Below, one piece after another: positions 30,001 to 38,161 of a stretch of DNA of 64,000 nt. The position numbers and the translations under genes were made by a program. Where the stretch lies: the NCBI RefSeq assembly GCF_023343835.1, contig NC_064448.1:14105531-14169530 (forward strand), in the 5' to 3' direction. The notes under the pieces are model-generated. The model was given only the letters and a program-made list of their open reading frames with translations. It ran no database searches and was not told the DNA's origin. Numbering within the stretch: the first letter of the stretch is position 1; the number at the start of each line of letters is the position of its first letter. This DNA is from Lagopus muta. Lineage: Eukaryota > Chordata > Aves > Galliformes > Phasianidae.

Positions 30001-33000
30001 TAGTTCTGTCCTGAGACAATCTCAAATGATTTGAAGTTACAGTTATACCAGCCTGTTAAGCAGAGTTTGAAGCCTTTATGTCTCTTTCTTCCCATCCCAC
30101 TTGCACTATGCAAGTCAAGTAAAGCACAGCAAGGCTTTGTCCAGTGGCTGGAAAGGATGAGAACAGTTCCTTCACAAGCATGGAAGAACCAGAAGGACGG
30201 ATGGGCTGATGTCCTTCATGAGCAGATGCCAGAAGTCAGCACACAGTACAGCCCTCATCCCCACAGTGGCAATTATTTAAAGCTGCTGAAACCAGGAACA
30301 AGAAGAAAAATCAGTCCAGAAATGAGACTACAATCAAACCCTTCAGGGAATCCAGAACTGATGGCAAGGAGAAAAAGGCTTTGACAGCAGCAAGTAGCGA
30401 CATAATTTCCAAAGGACACACAACCCTCCCTGCTTCTGCCTTCATTGAAGAATGTTGCACAAACATCTAAATGGGAATAAAAGGAAACTGGAAAAAAAAA
30501 AAAACACCAACCAACACCACATCCAGCGTCCTCAATGCTTCCTAGATTGTTGACATTCCTGCCAAGCCATTCTGTGATTCATTCCATGGTTCATACACAG
30601 GGGGTCTATGATGCAAACACCAAAATCACAAACTTGTTCTAAGCATCCAGATTCAAATGCAATGTATACTTCTACCTTCCACCACAAATTCCTAAACTTC
30701 AATTGCATTTTGTCTTCAGTTAATTCCAGGCTGGGAAATGGTGTGAAACAGTAACTCCCAAAAAATGACATCTTGAAAGAAAGTTTCTATGTTCCATGAG
30801 ACAAGGATACAAAATTACAAAAATATCCAATGTTCCACAATGAACGCCTTGGTTTTTTAAACACAGCTTTGCAGCAAATCCCAGTCTGAATTCTGCAAAC
30901 AGGCTTTTTGACTACATCCCAATATTAACAGCAAACACTGAGATATGGAAAAACCAACCTTTTTTCGCAGGTAAAGAACCACACATGCTCCTTTTGGCTG
31001 ACAAAACAGAGCAAGTTTTATCCACACTACTGCCCTATTTGTCCTCTTTCGATTCAAGATAAACCCTTCTGGATGTCATTCATTAAAAGAAAAACAGAAA
31101 AGGGAATAAGAAAGTAGCACAAGAACAACACACTGCTACTAGCCTCCTCATCCCAAGCACACCCTGCCAGCTCAGGCTGACCCCCACCACTGCACACCGT
31201 GGGCCACACATGCACCTCAGGATGCATGGCCTGGGGATGTCCCACCACAGACGGCCAACAGAGCGAGGTGCTCCATCCCTGGATCCTGCTCGTGTTCGTG
31301 GCTTCCTCACCGTGCTCTCCAACCTCTCAGCGTAACAAAGGCACAGCAATAAACTGGTGGCTTCGGAAGAACCAAATCAGGGGTTTTATAGCAGTGTAGC
31401 AGTGATGTTCTTTGAGCACATGTCCTGCTTACATGCAACCTGCTCGCCAGCGTGGCAGTAGGTGAGGGAAGAAAACCCACAAAAATAAGCTGAAATTGGG
31501 TATTTTCTACCTAGAAAAGAGAAGAATCTCTTTAAAATCCCTCAGTATTGTACTTGGCATTTCTGTTAGCCCAGCAGCCAAGGGAGGGAAGCACTACTCA
31601 CATTACATCACATTACATGTGCTCTGCAGCAGCTTTCATTGCTACCTGCCACTTCTGGACCTTTGGTACCTTCTTGTGTCTCCTCACATCGTACCTCAAG
31701 AAGCAGCGTAGGGCCAAGCAAAGAATCTCAGTGGCTAAAACACGAGGATAACACTGCTGATTCCAGCTATGCTGATGATTACACCCATGGAAATGCCGTG
31801 ATATCAACTTGAGAAGCAAAACTAAAATCTAAAATGTGAAATTTTAATACCGTTCACTAAATGTAGGCCAAAACTCAAAATGCAGCTAAAGCAAATGCGC
31901 ACCAGCTTCTCACCCTTCTCACAGCAGGACGCTCCCTGCAGTGCAGCCACTGGGCTGTGTGCTGTGTGCCATGGAGCAGACGGACCGCAGCCAGGCCGGG
32001 CTGCCCCAGAGGCTGCAGGGCAGAGCGAGGCGCTCGCAGGAGGATGCCGGCTGCTGCTGCTGCCTCCGTTCCCCTGAGCACTCAGCAACATCAAGTTTGG
32101 TTACAGAAAGTCACTGATCAGCTTCAGCATGTTACCTCCAGCTTTCCTTACAGTAAGTGATTTGACAGAGACCTCAGGAGCGCCCAGGCACTGAACAGAT
32201 TCTTTCACAGACAGCAAAGAACCCATCCCAACAGCCCTGTAAAGAGTTCAATCAACACTAAAAGGCCCAGTTTGATCCGATGCTTGCCCAGATGTCAAAG
32301 AAGCAAAGCCTACAGGAAGGCCAGGCTTCATTCATCTTGATGCACGGCTTTTCTCCATTCCCATATTTTTCCACTACACTTCCACAGCCTTCAGGCACAA
32401 AACAAGTAAAACCCGTGTTTGTCTGAAAGATAGAAAACCACAGATGGCTGCAACACCTGTGCTGCATTTTGATGCACACTGTTTAGCAGAACGTTGGCAT
32501 TTTTAAGGTTCTACGAAGCTGAAGTTTATGAGCTGTGCTGAAACTCCACAGCTAGAGCCATTCTGCTGTGGACACATCTCTGTCTGGGCAACTCATTCTT
32601 AATTCAACAGGAGCCAAAAGCCTCCATCATCAAGGTTGCTTTAAAACCCAGTGCTAACTCCAGAGCAAGCTAAGCAACCACACAGAGATCCCTGCATGTA
32701 AGAGCTGAGGAGGAGCCCAGGAGGCTCCCTGCCCTGCATGTGAGCCCTCTCAGCACTGGCACTTCTCGCAGAAGCTGCAGACTGCATGGTGTAATTAATG
32801 TCAGACATTAAGGATATTGCTGTCTAGAAGAAATGTACCACAGCCTGTAACAGATGAACACTGTGACAGTGCTGTGCAGTTGGTAGCTTTTCATTAAGGC
32901 CCATCAATGCAATTAGCAAATAAGTAAAATGAGAAGCTATTTAAACTTAGATGCATCCTGACAAGAAACCATTTGATCTCATCTTCCAAAGGCTACGAGA

Positions 33001-36000
33001 AAAACCCTTGTCAAGTAGCAACCTAGTCAACATGTGGTGGTGACAGGCTTCTTATCCCAGGTCGAACCAATCCCCAACAAAGCAGTCTGGGCAAGAGCCC
33101 CACACGTGGCTCCTTTATCCCCAAACCCTCACTGATGTTCATAAATGCTGGTACAACAAGCAGGTATTCGTGACTCTCAGTCCTGAACTGAAGTCTGACT
33201 GGAACCTCTACCTCTTCTTTACTGCAGTATATCCTCCACCAGGCTCTTCTCTGTGTAGTGAAAGCCCATGAAATTTCACTAAACTTTACAAAATCCTGAA
33301 ACACTGTGAAGTATGAAGAAAAAAAGTCAGCCTCCTGACTGCATAAAAGCTTGCAGCACAGCACATTCTGCACTCCCTGAAGCCTTTGGCAAAATGAAAT
33401 CCTGAAAGTGTTAACTATTGTCACTACTACTATTAAGAGCCACGGTGTGGTCGCTATGGTAAAACAGATGCAACAGAACTAGACAGCAATGTATTAGTGT
33501 GGGATGGAAAGAGGGCTTGAAGAAAATCTCAGAAGGAACACTTTCCTATGCTGCATGGCTGTTTCTTGTCCAGTGCTTTTCTTCACTGAACATCGCTAAA
33601 AAAAAGCCTGCAATGTTTTGGCCTTGAGAGGTTGGGCTCCTGCAGCCACAGTCCCTGCACTGTAACTGCAGACTCCCATTTCTCTGCAAAAAGCAGCAGG
33701 GACCCGACACAACCATCAGCATGAGTCCTGCATCTCATCACTCCCCTGCCTGGAGAGGGATGGAATCACACGAGCCCCAACTCACCACTTAGCAGGGAGC
33801 AAGGCAAAAATAATTCTTCATGCTTGTATCTTGCAGTAAGGAAGGAGGCTTGAGTGTGCCTTCCACAAGTGCAGGACACAGGGGCTTACATCTGAGGCAG
33901 GCTCTGTAAGTACTGCCCAGAAACAGAATCCCATCATACCAGCTCCCAAGTCTTGGAAAGTCACATACATTTAATTATTAAAAGAGTAAGAATTACAGAA
34001 TTAACACAACGCACACAGGACTTGGAGAAGTTAGCAGCATGCACCTTTTGGTGAGAATAACCACATCATTCCTTTTCACAAGCTGCAGACTTAAAATTCA
34101 GACTCCCACATACACAGCTCACGATAGGCATCTTCCTGTTCCAAATTACGCATTTATATAAGGACAAACTTATTTATACAAGGCACGGCTCTTTTACTGT
34201 ACTTTTCAGTCGCTGTACGAATCTGACCCAGAGCCCTTTGCTTTCTGAAGCTGCAGAAGGCAGCAGCCCTCTCAGTCCCACGATGATGGCTCTCGCACTG
34301 CAGGGACCCTGAGCACTTCCCTTCCTTAGCAGCTCCCTTAGCAGCTGTGCTCTGCCTCGACTGCTCCTCTTTCTCTTCCCTAAACACATGAAGAAGAGTT
34401 ATTTACTGTGACACGACATCAAGGTCCCTATACTTAGACACCAGAATTCATTTGTTGTTCCTGTTTTTATGTACATCACCACCAGGGTTGGAAGCGCTGT
34501 TCCAAAGGCAGGCGGGTTGTCAGCAGCACCAACTAACGACACAGGACACGCTGCAAGAGCAATGCTGCCCATCAGGATGATGAAAAACGCGTGCTCTTGG
34601 ACCTCTGGAAAGTTTCCTCTACCTCCACTCCAGTCAATCCAAAGCCCAGCCTTCCCTCCCTCCTTTCTTTCTGATTACGCCACAGATAATCAGCATCACA
34701 CACCATCCCGAGGCAAGCCTAGTAAGATGCACAAGGCTAAGACACACACGAGCTGCAGGGCTGAAATGTCACTTGTGTGTGGTGGCTGCTGCTGAAGAGG
34801 CCACTGAAAGTTTGCAAACAGGGCAGAGCGAGAGGCAGACAGAACACACAGCAACCAGTGCCTCCATAAAGCAAACATGACAAAAGTTCCATCTGTTAGC
34901 CAGATGGGAAACCTCTCACCTGGAATATGGTGATGGATCTTCCCTGTCTCAGATCTGTATACATCTAGCATTATTTTTCTTTCCATTTCTGCCCCTTCCC
35001 TTTTCCCACTCCTAAGCATTCTTTCCCATAGCTTCCGCTCTGGCCAACGTTAAGGAACAAATTGTCTTTAACGTTGTCTGGCCAACGTTAAGGAACAATT
35101 TCTGCAATTTAGGACAGACTCTCAGCTGTAAGCCCTGCTGTTCATCCAGTGGGAGCTCCCCTGTGTGGCGTTGCATTTGTATTTCTTAATAGAGGCCACA
35201 CGGTTTTGAAAGAGATACCAACACCAAGTTCCCTGCCCTTCAGAGGGACACCAATGACCTGTAACAGCTCTATTTCCATTGCAATCCAACCGTTACAGAC
35301 ACTTTCGCTCCCCAGTGTCCTTGGCAGCAAACCTTTTGCCTCTACAAAACTTTTAAATGCGGTGTATCTACGTAACTCAACTGCAACTCCAGCTTCCTTC
35401 CAAAAGCAATCAGTACAGTATTCAAAAATAAAAACATACTGTAAAGCCCATTCAATAGCCTAGTTATGAGTTTAAGACATTAAACATCTGCTACAAAGGT
35501 ATGCAATCTTTGGCAGTACCACAGCTGAGAACTGAGCGATAGTACAAATGTTCATCAGAATGTAACTCTATTGCCCCACCTTCCAAGCATTTAAGCAGCT
35601 GAAAAGTGAAAGCATTAATACTCAGTTTACAAACGCAGGTAGGGGCCTGGGTTTCTCATGTTTTCCCACGCGTTTTAAAAGCAGCAGCTACTTTTTACCA
35701 GCACAACATTACTGCACACTGCCCGATGCAAGCAGCGAGTCCCACAGGACGCAGAGCGGCCGAGCAGCAGCAGCCCGGGGAGCACAGCTGAGTGCGGCTC
35801 CTTGTGCGGGGGGCAGGGGAGGAAGGGGAGCTCGGAGTTTCCGAAAAAACCGAACTCGGAGAAAAGCAGGGACGCACCGAGAGCACGAGATCAGAAGCCT
35901 TTCCGTCACTACAGCGCCGAGTTACGGAGAAATACAGACAAAAGCTGGGGCTCAAAGAAACGTCAACGCACCCTCGCTGACATCTCCAAACAGCCGCCAA

Positions 36001-36903
36001 AGAGCGGAGCCCAGAAACGGCGCCCGAGCCGACGGCGGCTGCAGCACGGCTTCAGCGAGAACCGCTTTCCTCCTCTCGGGGCTGCGCGCCGCCGGCTGGG
36101 CCCGGCCCGAGAGCTCCGCAGGCCGCAGCTGCGGGCGGAGCCCCGGGTCTCAGGCTGCGGCCCGACCGGGGCCCAACGACGCGGCGCGGCCCGGGACTCC
36201 CGCCTGAGGGCGGCCCCGAACCCCGCGGCTGAGCGCGGCCCGGCAATCTCCCCCCCCCCCCCACCTCGGCGGCGGCGGCGGCGGCGGCCCCAAGCCGAGC
36301 CTGGCCCGCTCGTCCCGGCCCGCCCCGCTCCGGGCCCGACACCGCAGTGCCGCCGCTTCCGCCACGCCGCCCCCGTCCCGCCCGCGCCGCCGAGAGGCCC
36401 GGGGCCGCCCCGCCCTCACCTGGCGCCGGTGTCCGCCGCTCCGCCGCCGCCGGGCCCGCTCTGCGACCGCGCGAGGGAGGGCGAGGACCGCCTGCGCGAC
36501 CGGGCGGGGGGGAGGGGGGGCGCGGGGCCCGCGCCCCGTGACGGCGGGGGCGGGAGGTCGCGGTCGGCCCTGGGGCGCCCGGACACCCTCGGCAGGCCGC
36601 CGCCGCTCCGCCTCCCGCCGCTCCGCCGCGCGCCACGTGACCGCCCGCCCCGCGACGCTCGCGCCTGCGTCCGAGCGCGCCGCGGCGGGGGGGCGCTCCG
36701 CTGCGCGGGCCCGGGGCGGCTCCCCGATCTGCCGTCGCCGCTCTCCTTCGTAGCCGCTCCCCTTCGTCGCCGCCCCGCCGCTGCCGGCGGCGGGGATCTG
36801 CCTTCCGCGAGGGGCCCGCGGGACCTCGGCGCCTTCCCGCCCGCGGCGCTGCCGCAGCCCGGCCCGCTGCCCGCGGGGCGCTCCGGGGAGCGGCCGCCAT
36901 CTT
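1..36903 (-). CDS. NCOA6: NCOA6 gene, nuclear receptor coactivator 6 (partial, 3' end outside window)
   Basis: The gene encodes a large nuclear coactivator (ASC-2/RAP250/PRIP) that binds liganded nuclear receptors through LXXLL motifs and belongs to the KMT2C/KMT2D H3K4 methyltransferase complexes. Ten coding exons read on the minus strand with matching phases: 27059-27293 (from ATG), 24110-24265, 23398-23520, 22011-22139, 20207-21022, 17317-17463, 15243-16362, 11842-11963, 8011-10992 and 1-90. They give about 1,973 residues; the human protein is about 2,063, so roughly the last 90 residues lie left of the window. The N-terminus MVLDDLP..., the Q/P/M/N-rich middle, LVNLL at about 863-867, LSQLL at about 1464-1468, and the [22 protein letters not shown] block all match the family. 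The 5' boundary is approximate and rests on a CpG island, a YY1-like site and a splice donor. Identity is very secure; the first and last exons are inferred. Confidence 0.96.
1344..1372. repeat. (AT)n microsatellite
   Basis: An alternating AT run of about 28 bases with one C interruption, in NCOA6 intron 10. Confidence 0.9.
2912..2972 (+). mobile_element. CR1 LINE 3'-end fragment
   Basis: The order is GGTTGGAACTAGGTGGTC, then TTAAAGGTC, then CTTCCAACCC, then a tail close to the CR1 terminal repeat (TCTATGACTCTGTGAT). This is the typical avian CR1 3' end in plus orientation. Only about 60 bases are recognisable. Confidence 0.8.
5080..7690 (+). mobile_element. CR1 LINE, long but degenerate copy
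   Basis: This non-LTR retrotransposon copy lies antisense to NCOA6. Reading plus, one sees in order: an endonuclease segment (about 5317-5607; [16 protein letters not shown] and a [17 protein letters not shown] strand), a degenerate linker (5.6-6.5 kb), and the reverse transcriptase part (about 6583-7243; [44 protein letters not shown], then FADDI near 7240). It ends with the CR1 3'UTR (CTGCCCAGAGAAATCATGGA, GGAGCTCAATGATCTTTAAG) and ATTCTATGATTCTATT at about 7670-7685. The coding parts fall in several frames with stops, so the copy is dead. The 5' limit is approximate; the copy is 5'-truncated, and ORF1 is not seen. Confidence 0.9.
8011..10992 (-). CDS. NCOA6: NCOA6 coding exon 10 (large exon)
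   Basis: This 2,982-bp exon encodes residues about 950-1943. It starts after AG at 10994-10993 (G|GT TAT CCT) and ends at CAAAACACAG followed by GTAAG. It begins with a Q/P-rich stretch (973-1011) containing a five-Q run and MMMMLMMQQ, then an S/P-rich region with the very conserved [19 protein letters not shown] and [20 protein letters not shown] segments, a basic S/R segment ([20 protein letters not shown]), the second receptor box LSQLL at about 1464-1468, the [15 protein letters not shown] and [19 protein letters not shown] blocks, and the [23 protein letters not shown] block. If the intron is retained, the frame adds nine codons and stops at 7982. Confidence 0.97.
10993..11841 (-). other. 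NCOA6: NCOA6 intron 9
   Basis: An 849-bp AT-rich intron. I see nothing in it beyond splice signals. Confidence 0.75.
11842..11963 (-). CDS. NCOA6: NCOA6 coding exon 9
   Basis: This 122-bp exon encodes residues about 909-949, including [14 protein letters not shown] and [14 protein letters not shown]. The acceptor has a strong pyrimidine tract (TTTTTCTTCCAG). The first base C completes an Asn codon whose first two bases are the last of exon 8, and the exon ends at CCAG|GTGAG. It is the only junction entered in phase 2, so exons 8 and 9 form a phase unit. Confidence 0.93.
11964..15242 (-). other. NCOA6: NCOA6 intron 8
   Basis: A 3.3-kb intron. It holds one short CR1 tail at 14,785-14,835 and small A-rich runs near 13.7 kb. 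No coding or RNA feature was recognised. Confidence 0.7.
14785..14835 (-). mobile_element. CR1 LINE 3'-end fragment
   Basis: AATCACAGAATCACAGAAT followed by GGGGTTGGAAGGGACCT is the reverse complement of a CR1 3' end, so the fragment is in minus orientation. Only about 50 bases remain. Confidence 0.85.
15243..16362 (-). CDS. NCOA6: NCOA6 coding exon 8 (first LXXLL receptor box)
   Basis: This 1,120-bp exon encodes residues about 536-908. It is rich in Q, M, N and G with many MMxxQxQMM-type spacings, and ends with the conserved [20 protein letters not shown] segment, whose LVNLL (about 863-867) is the main nuclear receptor box (RXR, RAR, TR and PPAR in mammals). A basic cluster [10 protein letters not shown] follows and may serve nuclear import. 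The acceptor is TTTTTAAAG|GTGGCC. The donor AA|GTAGGT is unusual because retention of the intron meets TAG at once. Confidence 0.97.
16363..17316 (-). other. NCOA6: NCOA6 intron 7
   Basis: A 954-bp AT-rich intron with poly-T and poly-A runs near 16.83 and 17.25 kb. No other feature is seen. Confidence 0.75.
17317..17463 (-). CDS. NCOA6: NCOA6 coding exon 7
   Basis: This 147-bp exon encodes residues about 487-535 ([20 protein letters not shown], then [20 protein letters not shown] and QNVQHT). The acceptor is TTAAG|GA ATG and the donor is ACAG|GTCTGT. Both ends are in phase 1, so the exon is exactly 49 codons and could be skipped without changing frame. Confidence 0.95.
17464..20206 (-). other. 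NCOA6: NCOA6 intron 6
   Basis: A 2.7-kb intron. Between about 19,086 and 19,660 the plus strand shows a K/E-rich coding-like tract that I cannot assign (see finding). The rest shows nothing recognisable. Confidence 0.7.
19086..19660 (+). other. Unassigned coding-like tract in NCOA6 intron 6
   Basis: The plus strand has three overlapping low-stop stretches: about 19,086-19,250 ([20 protein letters not shown], then [17 protein letters not shown]), 19,244-19,537 (97 codons, ending [15 protein letters not shown]), and about 19,541-19,660 ([34 protein letters not shown]). The composition is charged, K/E/T/N-rich and purine-rich. No family is recognised. It may be a decayed retroposed gene or only a purine-rich intron stretch. 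Confidence 0.25.
20207..21022 (-). CDS. NCOA6: NCOA6 coding exon 6
   Basis: This 816-bp exon encodes residues about 215-486, beginning [20 protein letters not shown] and ending HPGLGG. It holds [39 protein letters not shown] and the proline/serine-rich [20 protein letters not shown] region, all highly conserved in the family. At the site of the long polyglutamine tract of the human protein (residues about 250-275 here), the longest pure Q run is three. Acceptor TTTTAATAG|ATGCAATGG; donor GGAG|GTAAGA. Confidence 0.97.
21023..22010 (-). other. NCOA6: NCOA6 intron 5
   Basis: A 988-bp AT-rich intron. Nothing beyond splice signals is seen. Confidence 0.75.
22011..22139 (-). CDS. NCOA6: NCOA6 coding exon 5
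   Basis: This 129-bp exon encodes residues about 172-214 ([20 protein letters not shown], then [15 protein letters not shown]). Its acceptor follows a run of T (TTTTTTAAG). The donor CAG|GTTGTA departs from the usual GTRAGT consensus, so inclusion may be less efficient. The family match RTPRPxSQ and the phases support the call. Confidence 0.9.
22140..23397 (-). other. NCOA6: NCOA6 intron 4
   Basis: A 1.26-kb AT-rich intron. Nothing recognisable is seen. Confidence 0.75.
23398..23520 (-). CDS. NCOA6: NCOA6 coding exon 4
   Basis: This 123-bp exon encodes residues about 131-171: [20 protein letters not shown], then [20 protein letters not shown]. This is among the most conserved stretches in the N-terminal part. 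Acceptor TTCTAG|GGGAAGG; donor CAAG|GTAAAT; phase 1 at both ends. Confidence 0.96.
23521..24109 (-). other. NCOA6: NCOA6 intron 3
   Basis: A 589-bp intron. Nothing recognisable is seen. Confidence 0.75.
24110..24265 (-). CDS. NCOA6: NCOA6 coding exon 3
   Basis: This 156-bp exon encodes residues about 79-130, reading [40 protein letters not shown] and LGILSVQIE. It matches the conserved N-terminal folded region of NCOA6. Acceptor TTTCAAG|AATCC; donor GAAG|GTATTT; both phase 1. Its GC content is higher than that of the surrounding intron. Confidence 0.97.
24266..27058 (-). other. NCOA6: NCOA6 intron 2
   Basis: A 2.8-kb AT-rich intron without recognisable repeats or genes. Confidence 0.7.
27059..27333 (-). 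CDS. NCOA6: NCOA6 exon 2 with start codon
   Basis: The ATG at 27293-27291 opens [20 protein letters not shown], then an acidic stretch ([19 protein letters not shown]) and [27 protein letters not shown]. This matches the family N-terminus, including the [10 protein letters not shown] motif. About 40 bases of 5'UTR precede it from an acceptor at 27335-27334 (TTTTTCTCCCAAAG). The donor is ATGG|GTAATG. The start is chosen because it matches the known protein start and no upstream in-frame ATG lies in the exon. Confidence 0.95.
35039..35098. repeat. 38-bp-period tandem duplication with embedded inverted repeat
   Basis: The 22-base unit TCTGGCCAACGTTAAGGAAC(AA) occurs identically at 35039-35060 and 35077-35098. 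Between the copies, TTGTCTTTAACGTT is an imperfect reverse complement of AACGTTAAGGAACAA, so the segment can also fold as a hairpin. Confidence 0.9.
36266..36287. repeat. (CGG)n trinucleotide run, about 7 units
   Basis: Seven consecutive CGG units sit in the NCOA6 CpG island, next to a run of about 12 C. They lie about 130 bases inside the proposed first intron, downstream of the exon 1 donor in the sense of transcription. Confidence 0.85.
36420..36903 (-). other. NCOA6: NCOA6 probable noncoding exon 1 (5'UTR)
   Basis: A consensus donor CAG|GTGAGG is read on the minus strand at 36420/36419 inside a dense CpG island. A YY1-type element (AAGATGGCGGC) at about 36892-36902 is of the kind often found just downstream of transcription starts. 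The exact start and any further noncoding exons between 27.3 and 36.4 kb are not determinable here. The exon boundaries are inference. Confidence 0.5.
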
Positions 36904-37430
36904 TGCCCGGAGCCGCTGGCCCGCGCCGACCGCCGCCGGTGAAGAAACGTCTGTCAGGGTGCCGGAGCCTTGCGCGGCCTGGTGGAGGGCAGGCGGAGCC
37001 TCCTTGTCTGGAAATACCTAGACCCGCCCGGGTGTCTTCCCGTGCGACCTGCTCTGGGGAACCCACTTTAAAAGGCGACCGGGACCGGGGCGGCCGCCGA
37101 GGTGCTGTGCGGCCCCCGGCGCTGTGGCCGAAGCAGCAGCTTAGCTCGGCTCAGCTACGCTCCACTCCAGCAGCACGGCGCTCAGCGGTGGGAGCGAGGC
37201 CCTGCACGGCTGGGAGGAAAGGGCTTTCCTGGATGGAGTCGTAGAAACCCAACTGCGAAGGACCCGCGTGGAACACTACTAGAACGTGATGACACTTTGG
37301 AATAACAGACAGTGCTTGGTCCCTGAGAAGAGCAAGGGGCACATGGGGGCTGTTTGGCAGGATTCATCACGCAGAGCACTGAGATCTGCAGTATCTGATG
37401 CACGGTCTCAGATGTGAACGATCCAAATTG

Positions 37431-37436
37431 TTTATT
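37431..37436 (-). terminator. Minus-strand AATAAA polyadenylation-type signal (candidate)
   Basis: TTTATT on plus reads AATAAA on minus, followed by CAATTTGGATCGTTCACATC. It lies about 500 bases upstream of the NCOA6 promoter. It could end a very long GGT7 3'UTR, belong to an LTR-like fragment, or be chance. Confidence 0.25.
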
Positions 37437-38120
37437 ACGAGTTCTCACATCACTTACATACCTTCACAAGTTTTCTTTTTTTAGCTTTCCCACCCACCTT
37501 TACAACTTCCCCATCCACCTTTACATGCCAGCAGAGCATTCTACAAACACTCTTCAACCGTTCACACAGGCGCTTCTCCAGTCAGAGCCATCAAACATTC
37601 TTTCTTCTAGAGGTGTCCTTGGTTCTCATGCTGTTAATCTTGCTCCACAGTGGCTGCTCTGAACAGTTTTTCTTGTATTCCCACAGAGACCCACAGGAGT
37701 TCACGTCATATCCTGCAAACCTGAGTGCACGTGGGGAATGCTGAGGTCATACTACATCAGTGCTGCTGCAGAAACGTCAGATTTTCTTCTGCCAGTCTCT
37801 GCTTTCATTGAAAAGCAACTATATTCTGCTGGTAAACAAAAGATGCGCATGGCAGTTGCTGTGTAAGGCCAGTAAAATAATCAGAAGTCCGTTGTGAAAA
37901 TACAGCCTTTGGTCCTTCAGAAGTCTGTACAGTTGGCACAGCAATGTGGGCAGGTCCTGCTGTGCTCCCAGGGGTGCACAGCCCCCAGCTCACTGCTGGG
38001 TGCAGCCACAGGCACAGCCCTGATACCCACAGCAATGGCATGAAAAGAGGAAACATTTATTTTGCAAAAGCTTTTAAATACAGCTGTCCCACTTCTCATT
38101 TGTTGCTAGAGCTGACAATA

Positions 38121-38121
<1 letters not shown>

Positions 38122-38158
<37 letters not shown>
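38122..38158 (+). repeat. Poly(A) tract, 37 bases
   Basis: An uninterrupted run of 37 A in the GGT7-NCOA6 spacer. Pure A runs of this length are unusual in birds, which have few poly(A)-tailed SINEs. No recognisable retrogene lies immediately upstream. Confidence 0.95.

Positions 38159-38161
<3 letters not shown>

Larger units (their letters stand above)
27334..36419 (-). other. NCOA6: NCOA6 intron 1 (5'UTR intron, about 9.1 kb)
   Basis: This runs from the proposed noncoding exon 1 to the ATG-containing exon. It may hide further noncoding exons. No protein-coding exon, CR1 fragment or RNA gene was recognised. A short 38-bp-period duplication is at 35,039-35,098. Confidence 0.6.
35750..37200. 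promoter_or_regulatory. CpG island / NCOA6 promoter
   Basis: This stretch is extremely rich in G+C and CpG, in contrast to the AT-rich introns on its left. It contains many GC boxes (GGGCGG or its complement), a palindromic E-box with flank CACGTGAC at 36634-36641, a YY1-like site near 36,897, a C-run at about 36,250-36,262 and a CGG repeat at about 36,266-36,287. It lies at the 5' end of NCOA6. Any plus-strand transcript from it would be speculative. Confidence 0.85.

Noticed and set aside
36052..36900. 282-codon minus-strand open frame as a protein gene
   Set aside because: It is a GC-rich artifact crossing the likely exon 1 donor. It is kept only as a possible upstream frame, not a gene.
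35802..37244. 480-codon plus-strand open frame
   Set aside because: It lies entirely in the NCOA6 CpG island, where stop codons are rare. Its composition is P/R/A/G-rich with no domain, and the frame is opposite to the known gene.
37387..37780. Solo LTR of an endogenous retrovirus
   Set aside because: A polyadenylation-type signal is present, but I could not define paired TG...CA ends, a target duplication or a primer-binding site. It is kept only as a low-level finding.
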